Source: Mesotaenium endlicherianum (Eukaryota; Streptophyta; Zygnematophyceae; Zygnematales; Mesotaeniaceae). Taken from it: DNA of 42,107 nt. The translations under genes and the position numbers were made by a program. The notes under the pieces were generated by a model. The model saw only the letters and a program-made list of their open reading frames with translations. It made no database searches and was not told the origin of the DNA. The stretch spans positions 608,931 through 651,037 of the forward strand of contig WELA01008529.1 of assembly GCA_009602735.1 (NCBI GenBank), in the 5' to 3' direction. This document shows, in pieces, positions 1 through 9,183 of the stretch (its first letter is position 1; each line of letters starts with the position of its first letter).

Positions 1-289
1 CCCCCCCCCCCCTTCCTTCTCTCTCCCCCTCTTTGCAAAAGCCATACCTTGTCGCTCTCTCTTTCTCTTTCTCGCACTCTGCCTCCTGCCTCCTGGGAGA
101 ATCCTCCTCCTGATTTGCCTCTAAAGCGCATACTGGTCCGCGGAGGGATGGCCTGCACCAGCTTGAGCAATGTAGGGTAATCTTCGCGTGGAGCCTCGGC
201 TGCATGACACCTGGCCTCCCACCTCGTGGAGGTTGTTGAACGTGTGACCGCAGAGCAGCAGCTGCTGGTCTACCAGTCAGAGTCTGTGC

Positions 290-332
<43 letters not shown>

Positions 333-357
333 TGTGCGCGTATGTGTGTGGGTGTGT

Positions 358-388
<31 letters not shown>

Positions 389-1533
389 AGGCCACATGCA
401 TGCGCTCATGCAGTGCAGGTGTGCTCTTACCCCACGCCCCCCCGCCCCATTGCCCTGATCCACAACTATTCCTTTTTGTTCCACCTTGTCCCCTGGTGAA
501 GTCCTTCAAAGAGGTGACAACACCCGGTGTACGACTGACTAGATGCATACGTTTTAAATGTTGTGTTGTTGTTTCATGACGTTGACGCAATATTGGCTGC
601 ATAAGCAACACCCCTGAATGCCAAGTGAGTGAAACGTCACACGTGTCGTTTTTTTTGGGGCTTGCTTGGCGGAGTTAAGATCCCATGATCACAAGGTGAG
701 GGATACATCTGGCAGTATGAAGGCAAAAGAGGCCCACGATGAGCGCGGCCGACATTTCTCTCAGTATTAGAAAAAGTCAAACGACCTACATTGCCTTACC
801 TTCATCTCTTCCCGTGACGGCTGCTGAAACCATCAGCAGTCTTTTCTGTCTCGTGCTATGTATTTTTCTCCGTCTGTTACTTGAGAAAGAAAACGCGGGA
901 GAAGAATGCTGGTAAACAGATCCCGTAAGGTCATAAGCATCGCGGCCCAGCCAATTGATGACGTGACTGCAGCTCTGAGCACTACCTAGTGCAGCCATTA
1001 TATGAGTCCTGTAAACGACAGTAGATGCTGTATATCAAGCCAACACGTGTAAGAATAAAGTGCACTAGAAGTTATATATACACTAGTGCAGCTGCAGCAT
1101 GGTCTATGTGAGAAGGTTCTTCCTGCAAGTATACGAGCACGACCTCGGTTGATCACTTGATCCTAGCTCCTGTGTTTCTCTCCCCGGAACTGATATCCAG
1201 GGAACAATGGGAAGGCCCTTTGAGGTGGTGCAAAAGCTTCGTCCCGGCCAGCCCCGCCTCGCCTCGCCCTTTTGGCCTTGGATTCCGGTCGTTCTTTTTG
1301 GGTCTTTGTCCTAAAATGACCACGTTGACATTTCCCGTCAACGTCTTCTTTCATCCTGGACGTTGTCAACGCGTTTATGAAGTTCGTCAAGCCCGGGTCA
1401 AGCCTCCATGGTTGAGCCCAATTGAGCCTGCCTCTGGCTGGATGAGTCTGGCGACTAATGGCATTTCTAGCGTCGGGGATGCTAGGGGAGTCCGGAGCTT
1501 CACTTTCTTCGTCACCCCAATAGGAGATATAAA
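1..1533. other. unassigned flanking DNA
   Basis: No convincing coding region is seen on either strand. The open frames here are low-complexity readings of the microsatellite or short frames with no recognisable domain. The stretch begins with a 12-base C run. From about 1290 it becomes rich in TTGACC/GACCACG-type words that recur near 13215-13500 (see the findings). Confidence 0.5.
284..388. repeat. compound (TGCG)n-(TG)n microsatellite
   Basis: About ten TGCG units run directly into TG/TGTG units. The open frames across it, of 113 and 117 codons, encode only Cys/Val/Arg or Thr/His runs and are repeat artefacts. Confidence 0.95.
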
Positions 1534-1559
1534 AGTCCTTGCCCATTAGGCCTTTATTC
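1534..1559 (+). repeat. left candidate terminal inverted repeat
   Basis: It reads AGTCCTTGCCCATTAGGCC followed by TTTATTC. The reverse complement of 13500-13524 is the same apart from two substitutions and one missing A. The inner part GGCCTTT resembles Harbinger termini, which often begin with GG(G/C)CC. Confidence 0.4.
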
Positions 1560-1906
1560 TGACCACGGTCCGAGTTGACCACGCCGAAAGCAGTTGTATT
1601 GGCGTAAGCAACTTCTTGGTCAGGACGTGGTCCACTGCCTTCCATGTGTGGTCCACCTCAATAGGCAAATTCTATCTTTGTTTTGGTCCATACGAGGTGA
1701 TTACGGCCTGCCGACACCTTCGGGCAATACAAGATGATGCACGTCCGGCGTTGGGCAGCCCTCGAAAAAAAGGTACAATGGCATCAGTTGTTCACTGAAA
1801 AAACTCCGGTCATCCTTTTTTGCGAGGTCTCTTTTACTGCTTCTGCTCAAACTACCTTCGCTCCTGTCTTCATACCTTGAGAGGTTGACATTTCTCCTTT
1901 TGCACA

Positions 1907-3590
1907 ATGGAAGTTGAGAGTATTGTTGCTGTCGCAAGCGCCGCAGTCATGGCCGCCGTGCATGACTGGCAACTCATGGTCGACATGGTTGAAAGTGATG
2001 ATGAAGATGAAGTGAACCTCTATGTAGAAGAAGATGATGACGAGCAAGCGCCTTGCACTTTAGCAGCCCACAATAGAACAGTGGCTTTGTCGAGTAGGCT
2101 AATGTCAATTAGGGGACCGTTCTTTTATTCACAACATTCATGACTGTAGACTGCGACTTATTGCAATCTAGGATCCACGACCTCTTCAGGTATGTCCACA
2201 GGGGCGAGTGGTACATCAGACCTAGGAGTACTCATTGGAACAAATAATGCGGATGGTTGTTGCATTTCAAGATCCTGCTCAGTGGGCAGACCATTTCAGA
2301 GTCTCTGTGAGTTTCTGGGGTCACCTTTGTCAGCAGCTCCATTCCAGAATGGAGGCTCTTACTCCATATTCTCTTACTGACATAGACAATAGAGTCATCG
2401 ATGTGGAAAGCACAGTGCTCATAGGCCTAGTTATGGGATTCGGGCGTAATGGTCCATGAGTGACGTAAAACACCACGTATTTCGTCGTAATTTTAAATTA
2501 CGCAAAATACGCGTCCCGACGAGGTAAAGATGAATCCTTGGCGGTTTGAAAATGTAACAATGGTTTTTTTACTTTCACCACCTTCACATCGTAGCAGATT
2601 GAGTCCTCTTCCATTTGCGACCAATCGCGCTCAAAGTTTCCAAGCAATTTGAAAGTTATTAGCCTTGCCAATTTTTTTGAGAATCTTGGAAAGACGTAAT
2701 ACACACGTAATCTCATTTTTGACACGTAATTTCGCGAGATGTATTCGTTTCACGTATTCTCCAAATACGTATCCCATTACTAGGCTCATAGGTCTTACTA
2801 AGCTAGCTTTAGGGATGTCGTATCAATGACTTTCTGCCTGTTTTGGCTATGGCATTGCTACAGTTGTCTGAATTGTTGGAAAATTCTGCACGGCTATCAC
2901 CGACCAGTGCGGACACCTCTTACTTATGCCTAAAAATGGACAGGTTCTCCAAGACGCAATAGATCTTAACTATGCCGCGCGTGGATTTCCTGACTGTATT
3001 GGTAGCACAGATGTCACCCACATTCAGCTTCCCAATAATGCTGACAGTAAGGCTTACTTTGATCATAGCTTTCTCATTCCAAGTGTTGCAGTTAGCCGCT
3101 GGTTGCGACGAAGAGATACTATGTCCAGGGTGCGCCTTGCGCTGACACGAGGGATCTCTGCATTTTGTGCCATTCTGGGTACACCTGCAAAGCATGAGGA
3201 CAAACACCAGTGAGATCATCCCACTAGAGTAATATATTACTATATTACAGCATCCTATTCATTTGCAATAGCAGTCCTACAAGAGTTCCACCATTGCCTT
3301 CCACTGTTCTTGACACCTTATCCACATCTCACGTTCACAGCCTCAATCCACACTTGCGCGGTATAATGTCACCCACATAATGACAATGGAAACATTTCGT
3401 TGCATGACATTTGGTATATGTAACACACTATTGAAACGCACTTTTGAAGTTCAAGGGAGAACAAACCTGCTTCTGACTTCAAAGAGCTTCAGGTACGCAA
3501 GAAACTTGCTCTTTGTGTGATGGCTTGTATTGCACACACGACAAATTGGGGTCAGTCATATCATGTTGCTATGCCACTGTGGCAGCCCTC
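1907..3590 (+). pseudogene. PIF/Harbinger-type DDE transposase, broken
   Basis: PIF/Harbinger transposases are DDE nucleases that excise and insert the element together with a Myb/SANT-like partner. The candidate start is the ATG at 1907, followed by an acidic N-terminus (DDEDE and EEDDDEQ). The family signature then appears in pieces. A helical region has RPRSTHW (2211-2235), then after a frameshift DPAQWADHFRVSVSFW (to about 2320). Next comes STVLIGL, interrupted by a MITE and resumed as TKLALGMSY (2794-2822). Then follow GYGIATVV, KFCTAITDQCGHL and the hallmark GFPDCIGSTDVTHI (2977-3020) containing the first catalytic Asp. A possible C-terminus with YNVTHIMTMETFRC and FGI lies at about 3362-3590. 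At least two in-frame TGAs and two or more frameshifts are present, so it is inactive. The later catalytic residues are not clearly readable. Confidence 0.75.
2426..2784. mobile_element. 359-bp MITE inside the Harbinger gene
   Basis: The ends are CCTAGTTATGGGAT and, inverted, CCTAGTAATGGGAT. The 8-bp sequence CTCATAGG flanks it on both sides (2418-2425 and 2785-2792). Removing the insert and one copy restores the transposase reading frame across the site. The interior is AT-rich with many ACGTAAT/ATTACG words and no ORF. An 8-bp duplication fits a hAT-type MITE. The repeat can also be read as 9 bp (GCTCATAGG), which would fit a Mutator-type MITE. Confidence 0.88.
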
Positions 3591-3984
3591 TTGAATTGAA
3601 TAACACATTTGTGTCGCCATAAATATTGGCGATAAAATTGCTCTCATATATCCTATAAACATACTAAATAAACTATCCAATTTGACTCTGATTGGAGAAT
3701 AGTGACTTGATGTTCAAACTCTTCTTGTGGCATTCCAGCTAACCGTTATTTTGATAAACGAGTTCTAATACATTGTATCAACTCCCCCCAAAGCCTTGTT
3801 ACAAGCCTCTCGTTTTGGTTTAAGCAAGGCTGATCAAACGGGTGTGCCCTGCCTCTTATCATGCATATGTCCGCACTGAACGTGTGGATTAATCTATTTT
3901 TAGCCAGCCTACTATCTATCAGCTTCTGATCCACAACTCCAACCATCACTTGTATTTTACTGCTAATTATTTTGTCACAGCAAA
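3591..3984. other. stretch without a recognised gene
   Basis: This lies between the decayed Harbinger C-terminus and the last exon of the next gene on the minus strand. It is AT-rich. The only longer frame (minus, 3746-3991) has no recognisable domain. Confidence 0.5.
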
Positions 3985-6266
3985 CTAACATGCAAGCTGT
4001 TTTGAGTTAAGGTACTGAAGAAATGCATAAGGGTTACCTTGATGCCCCTGAAGGTGCCCCAAGACTGTGATAGCAGCTCCTACGAATGCACAACCTACGA
4101 AGGAATAGCACAAACTTGGTGTTCAACAAACATCCAGCATTGGACAGTGTAATGAATCAGTATATTGGTAGATATAATATTCATTTAAATAGAATAGTAA
4201 ATTATGTTCAGTCTGCTAAACTTTAGTTAATATTTAGTCTGCTGGACTTTAGATAATAATTAGTATAATGACTCAGCTGAGAGCAGCAGCTTGAAATCAA
4301 CATAGGTCAGCTTGCTGACACATTCTTTGACAGCCAGCTGACTTCCGTACTCGGTAGCAGCGAACTGCCTAGATATGCATCTAAGTGTGATATGCTAAAT
4401 GAATGGTCAAATGACATCCTTGGGATGGATGGCGATTCAGGATGATGGGAGATGGTGGTGGATTTGGTTCACCGAGGTCCTACCAACGTGGTTAACTCTT
4501 GGGTAGGCGGTGCCATCGCACTTGCCGTTGAACAGTAAAATCATTCCATGTACATATGCTAGGTATTGCTCTCAAGTTTGGCATTTGGAAACGAGGCCAA
4601 CTCTCTGGTACAGCTTACTGTGAGATATCTGAATCCAAGACGAGAAGCCATTGATATGCACTGTCTTCTAGCCTTGCTTATGTATGACTTTACAGGTTGC
4701 ATTATTGATGCTAGTTTACTTGCATTTGACTTGGGAGTATTGTCCACTGCTAGTGTGTTGTCTTTTGTTGTTTAATCAATTAACTGGAAAATACTATAAA
4801 AATTACTTGCTGATTTGAAGATCTTTATTAATTGTTAATCAATTATTTGGTAAGTCGATTCATTTCAGAAAGCCCCTCTTGCTTAGCTTTGCGATCATTG
4901 AGAATAATTTCTTGTGCATTGGTACTTTAATGCATGTCGAAACTAATCGTGGAAACAACTACAGCTCTTCCCAACTTTAAAAAAGATCGGTAACTGAGTT
5001 TTGAATTTGAACATTCAAATTTTGAGCACCAAATTCAAACATAAATCATCCACCACATTCAAAACTCATTTGGCACCAACATATGGTTTGTTTGCTTTCA
5101 GTGATCGTAGTGGCACTGGATCCATTTTTTACCAGGGAGACACGTAGCCCATGTTTGTAGAGGTGCATGTTCCAATTTTCCCATTGCATGAGATTCTCGT
5201 TTTCAAAGTGCTGAATATGATGTGTAAAAATAAATTCTGGTAGGAGACAGCAAAAACATGGCAAATCATGCTAAATTTTACTTCTACTATGCAAACAACT
5301 TCTTTTGCTATTGGGATGGGCTAAGCACTTGTAACTAAAATGTGTCAACAAACGGATGTTTTATATTATGAATCATGCTTAATACACAAAATGAGACATA
5401 TGGCGGTCACAATGCACTAAGTGGTATAAGAAACTATCATAATTTAATCGCAACTTTGTGCAATGCCTACTGCATGCCAGTAACACATGTTATATGCACG
5501 TATATCATAGAAGCACATTGAGCCCAACATACTAACCTTCCTTATTTCTAACTGCCTCAATTAGCTGCTCCAATAACTCTTGCTGAATTCTATGATATCT
5601 ATGGCTGCTAACACTTAATGCCTTCAATTCATGTGCTGCCTGATTAGATTTCTTTGCCAGCGTATTCTCAATGTACATTAGCTTCGTAATGAACTTGTTT
5701 ACTGTTTCCTTGTAGCTCTTCCTAAACCAGTCAAAGCTGAGCTTGAACTCTGCAAAATTGTCCTGAAATTTTTGGAACTGGCACTTGGCAATTGTAGTTA
5801 GAGTGTCAGTCTTCTCTGACGCAAATGCCTCCTATAGTCCACGCTTGACACCCAAAATGTGGCCCATTTGTGGCGAACATGGCAGCTCTTTAGTGCTGGT
5901 CACAGCATCATCACCGACTTTTGGTAGGCTCTCCTGCACAGCACAAATATATAGCCACGGATCAGCGCCAATTGAAGTACAATGCATGCACACCCCATTT
6001 TTAGGTCTCAGTAATTGATACTGTGCAGCATAGATTATTACCTCTGTCGCAATTGTCGGTGATCTATGGTCTCTGCTCGCTACTGTGAGAGGCTTTATCG
6101 GCACACATTCACTTACTGTCTGTACCTCTACTATAGGGGTACTAAAGTTTTCAAGTGTTGAAACTAGTGCAAGACAGACAACAGGAGTCGCCGGAGGAAT
6201 AACTTTATTGACTAGGACTATGGGGGACTTTTGGGTAGACCCAAGGGATTTTATAGTGTTAGCCAT
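3985..6266 (-). pseudogene. three-exon coiled-coil gene of unknown function, one nonsense codon
   Basis: I do not recognise the family. Exon 1 (6266-6042) starts at an ATG (MANTIKSLGS) and ends at GAG|GTAATA in phase 0. A 108-bp intron ends in TGTGCAG. Exon 2 (5933-5537) encodes a Ser/Thr/Pro-rich part and then a strongly helical, probably coiled-coil region (KCQFQKFQDNFAEFKLSF... and QQELLEQLIEAVRNKEG), ending in phase 1 at GAAG|GTTAGT. Exon 3 (4094-3985), after TTCGTAG, joins in matching phase, encodes CAFVGAAITVLGHLQGHQG and stops at TAG. The total is about 243 codons. Codon 109 is TAG (5832-5834). Intron 2, about 1.4 kb, contains the solo LTR 4148-4867. The gene is divergent from the gene at 6543. 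Its place between transposon genes suggests an accessory protein of the same element, but that is inference. Confidence 0.55.
4148..4867 (+). mobile_element. solo LTR, family A (copy A1)
   Basis: It begins TGTAATGAATC and ends GATTCATTTCA, an inverted terminal pair. It is about 720 bp and collinear with the LTRs at 7481, 13826 and 21815. The flanking 5-mers GACAG and GAAAG differ at one base, as expected for an aged target duplication. No primer-binding site follows. It lies in an intron of the minus-strand gene 3985-6266. Confidence 0.88.
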
Positions 6267-6542
6267 GGTGAAGTCAAGAGGAAGTGGGAGATAATTGACG
6301 AAAGAGGTGAGATTGATAAGTGCAAGACTGCTTCATGCATCAGCTGTGCGAGTGCGAATACCTTCGCACTTGGAATTTGTGAAAGCATTTTTCGAGTGCA
6401 TACGTTCAATTTCGCACGCGTGACGGAGCATATTTCAAAACCAATATTATGTTCCAAATATTAGCACAGTTAACATGAATGGCGCCAACAAGCCTCCCCC
6501 TTTTCAAATAGCATTTTCTTTGCAGATCACATGTGGGTGCTA
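6267..6542. promoter_or_regulatory. possible bidirectional promoter interval
   Basis: This 276-bp gap separates the start codons of two divergent genes (minus 6266, plus 6543). No TATA box is obvious. The call rests only on the head-to-head arrangement. Confidence 0.25.
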
Positions 6543-7080
6543 ATGGCTGCTCAGCCACATTCTCACGCACCTGCTGAAGGGCTCTCGAGTACCTCTCCCC
6601 ATGTTGATTTTGAGTCATCGATTAGATACTGTAGCGCGAAGTGGGAAGAACAAGGCCAGGCAGCTGCTGAAGTTGATAGGATTTGAGTATAAGCACACAG
6701 TGGAGTTGCTGTTTCTCGCACAGAGGCTCACAAGGGCACAGGCAATATCAGTTGCACCGGCGGACATGAAAGAAGAGTAAATGCATCCCATGGCTACCCT
6801 GGAGGCAAAGATCAGATTAGGTGAAGACTTAATGGCACAACAAAGATTTTTCCTGCGTAGCATCTCAAAGGTACAACAAATTAACAAAGAGTGAATATAT
6901 TTTTTACGCAAATTGAAGGTTACTTCTTGTTCGCCAAGTTACAACATGAAAACATTTCACGAGGTACTAGAGTGTAGTGGTGAAAGGTTTGAGAATAGCC
7001 TTAGAGGAGAACAGGGGGTTAGCAAGAGAGAAGAAATGAGACGACTTACACACATCTTTGCGAAGAACAACCACATTTAG
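6543..7080 (+). pseudogene. small helical gene of unknown function, frameshifted
   Basis: Not recognised. The candidate start is the ATG at 6543 (MAAQPHSHAPAEGLSSTSPH). A one-base shift near 6624 moves into the frame that encodes a basic helical stretch (ARSGKNKARQLLKLIGFEYK then HTVELLFLAQRLTRAQAISV). A TAA at 6778-6780 interrupts it. The same frame resumes with MATLEAKIRLGEDLMAQQRF and ends at TGA 6892. A further frame-matched segment starts at the ATG at 6946 (MKTFHEVLECSGERFENSL) and ends at TAG 7078-7080. It may be a later exon. The coding call rests on amphipathic composition and on one frame persisting through the stops. Each uninterrupted piece is short. Exons further right are possible, with the solo LTR at 7481 then lying in an intron. 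Confidence 0.4.
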
Positions 7081-7480
7081 CTGCCGCCTGACTTCTAATT
7101 ACTTCAAGCAATCTGAGAGGTAAGATGTATTGCGGGAGTATTACAATCTGCCACCAATTATTTTCGCATGGCATGTTGTACATAGGGTGCTGGTATAACA
7201 ATAACTACTGCCGAATGACAGTTGATAGGAGTCATGCATGTGGGTTGAGCAAGGTTATGTGCAGGGATCATGCGGCGAGGGAGAGGTCGTGCGATCTTCT
7301 CATCATGAAGCTTTCCTAACTTTGAGAAGGTGTTGTAACCTCTGAACTATGTTTTGTCATCATTAGGCATGTAAATAGCTGGAATCAATGAGTCATATAG
7401 TTAGAAGGCAAGGTATTCAGACTACCAGGCAAAACCCATATATGAGCGAGTAAAAGACTGTATAGGGTCTAAACCGCTTA
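7081..7480. other. stretch without a recognised gene
   Basis: It holds a GAG|GTAAGA-like donor at about 7119 and a 64-codon frame with no domain. It may be intron or untranslated sequence of the plus-strand gene to its left. Confidence 0.4.
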
Positions 7481-8198
7481 TGTAATGAATCAGTATATTG
7501 GTTGATATAATATTCATTTAAATAATATAGTTAAATAAGTTCAGCCTGCTGAACTTTAGTTAATATTGAGTCTGCTGGACTTTATTAAATCATCAGTTTA
7601 ATGACTCAGCCGAAAGCAGCAGGCTGGAGTCAACTTAGGTCAGCTTGCTGACATATTCTTTGACAGCCAGCTGACTTCCGTAGTCGGTCGCAGCGAACTG
7701 CCTAGATATGCATCTAAGTGTGATTTGCTAGATGAATGGCCAGATTACATCCTTAGGATGAATGGCAATTCGGGATGATGGGAGATGGCAGTGGATTTGA
7801 TTAACCGAGGTCCTCCAACGTGGTTAACTCCCGGGTAGGCGGTGCCATCGCACTGGCCGTTGAACAGTAAACTCATTCCATGTACATATGCTAGGTATTG
7901 CTCTCGAGTTGGGCATTCGGAAACGAGGCCAACTCTCTTGTACAGCTTACTGAGAGGGATCTGAATCCTAGGCGAGAAGCCATTGATATGCACTGTCTTC
8001 TAACCTTGCTTATGTATGAGTCTATTGATTGCATTATTGATGCTAGTTTACTCGCATTTGATTCACGAGTGTTGTTCACTGCAAGTGTGTTGTCCTTTTG
8101 CCGTTTAATCAGTTAACAGAAAATCCATAAAGATTACTTGCTGATATAAAGATCTTTATTAATTGTTAATCGCCTATTTGGTAAGTCGATTCATTTCA
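7481..8198 (+). mobile_element. solo LTR, family A (copy A2)
   Basis: It starts TGTAATGAATC, ends GATTCATTTCA and is 718 bp. The flanks GCTTA and TCTTA match at four of five positions. No primer-binding site or internal retroelement sequence follows, so it is a recombined solo LTR. Confidence 0.88.
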
Positions 8199-8460
8199 TC
8201 TTACCATACAGGGAGAAGGATGGAAACATCTGTAAGTAGCGCTGCACATTATTCAATATTCATTTTCTTTCAGGAAATGTGTGCACGAGAAGTACAGGCC
8301 ACCATTCGCTTATATTTGTACTACTTAGTTAGCAGGTATCACCTACTTGCTCTTGGCCTAGGTGTGTTGGCGTAGCCATTGTTTTTTACTACAGTATGAT
8401 GCCTGCAGGATCCCACTTTTGTAGTTTTTCATTACATCATAAAGCCTACTTACTATTTGC
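8199..8460 (+). other. possible small exons, uncertain
   Basis: The plus strand has CCATACAG|GGAGAAGG, then ACATCT|GTAAGT, then a pyrimidine-rich TTTCTTTCAG|GAAATG and GTTAGCAG|GTATCA. These signals would define two short exons. The frame cannot be chosen with confidence. They could continue the gene at 6543, with the solo LTR 7481-8198 in the intron between. Confidence 0.2.
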
Positions 8461-9183
8461 CTACAAACTGCTGCTGTAAGCTTTGTTTGTGAACACTCTA
8501 GGATGTCTACTGGTTTTTTTCCATTGATGTCCGTACAGTCCAAGCAACATACTCATTTGCTTGCGGTTACACTTTATGTTGCTACTCTGGGGATGTCCGT
8601 TTATGTCTAGCCAAACATTGAATAGGTGCACCATGGAAGCGCAGGACAACGAGTTTGCTCGCACCTGGTCTGATATATGTGTCTCCACAAACTCCCCAAA
8701 TATGTTTGCACAGGGGACAGCCCTACCATTTCCGTTTGAGTGTGGTACCTTACCTTGTTGCAAATTGTTTAGAGCTGTTCGCTCAATGCTTGATAGCTTT
8801 GTCACCTTCTCTGTTGAAACACATGCAGCAGTCACAGTTGATCGAAGGACATAAACAGTAGCAGCAAATAGAAAATCCCCGCAGAGAGATACCATGTTAC
8901 GTCGTAACGATTCAGGGAGTATCCTGAATGGCCTCCACTCCTCCGGTGTCCTTGACCTTGAAAGCCAGCGAGTAAGGGCCTCCCTGGCTATAGCCTGCTG
9001 GTCACCGGTGACTCCAATAAGAGTCAACGTTGGGCACACAATTGAGCTTTCCACCAAAGTACTGCATTGGGAAGCATCATACACTGAGCAGTCCAATTGC
9101 CACACAAATTTAGGCCACTTGTTTGTGGGTTTCATCTTAGTATCTGTTGATGGTTCATACTTGTCCACATACATAGATGTCAG
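8461..9183 (-). CDS. unknown ORF in frame with the methyltransferase; possible winged-helix C-terminus
   Basis: About 240 codons, in the same frame as the methyltransferase and separated from it only by the TGA at 9184-9186. It is either a C-terminal extension behind a nonsense codon or a separate downstream ORF. No domain is certain. The middle contains EEWRPFRILPESLRRN. The C-terminal 75 residues run FVETHISDQVRAN, MVHLFNVWLDINGH, KQMSMLLGLYGHQWKKT and end near FTNKAYSSSL. This helix-helix-strand pattern resembles the winged-helix tail of D5/P4-type primases. The resemblance is by eye and weak. An alternative is that the hydrophobic middle (FLFAATVYVLRS) is intronic. Confidence 0.35.
   Translation of the reverse strand: MTSMYVDKYEPSTDTKMKPTNKWPKFVWQLDCSVYDASQCSTLVESSIVCPTLTLIGVTGDQQAIAREALTRWLSRSRTPEEWRPFRILPESLRRNMVSLCGDFLFAATVYVLRSTVTAACVSTEKVTKLSSIERTALNNLQQGKVPHSNGNGRAVPCANIFGEFVETHISDQVRANSLSCASMVHLFNVWLDINGHPQSSNIKCNRKQMSMLLGLYGHQWKKTSRHPRVFTNKAYSSSL

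Noticed and set aside
226..611. Open frames of 67-117 codons on both strands
   Set aside because: They are translations of the TGCG/TG microsatellite, rich in Cys/Val/Arg or Thr/His, with no domain.
6615..6911. Minus-strand 98-codon frame
   Set aside because: It lies antisense to the more protein-like plus-strand reading and is Cys/Ser-rich without any domain.
7745..8116. Similar 60-90 codon frames in family-A LTRs (also at 4559, 14073, 22001 and 23436)
   Set aside because: They recur only because the LTR is repeated. They lie in noncoding LTR sequence in both orientations and carry no domain.
4148..8198. One family-A element with LTRs at 4148 and 7481
   Set aside because: Each LTR has its own near-matching flanking 5-mers, no primer-binding site follows the left one, and the sequence between holds genes on both strands rather than gag-pol.
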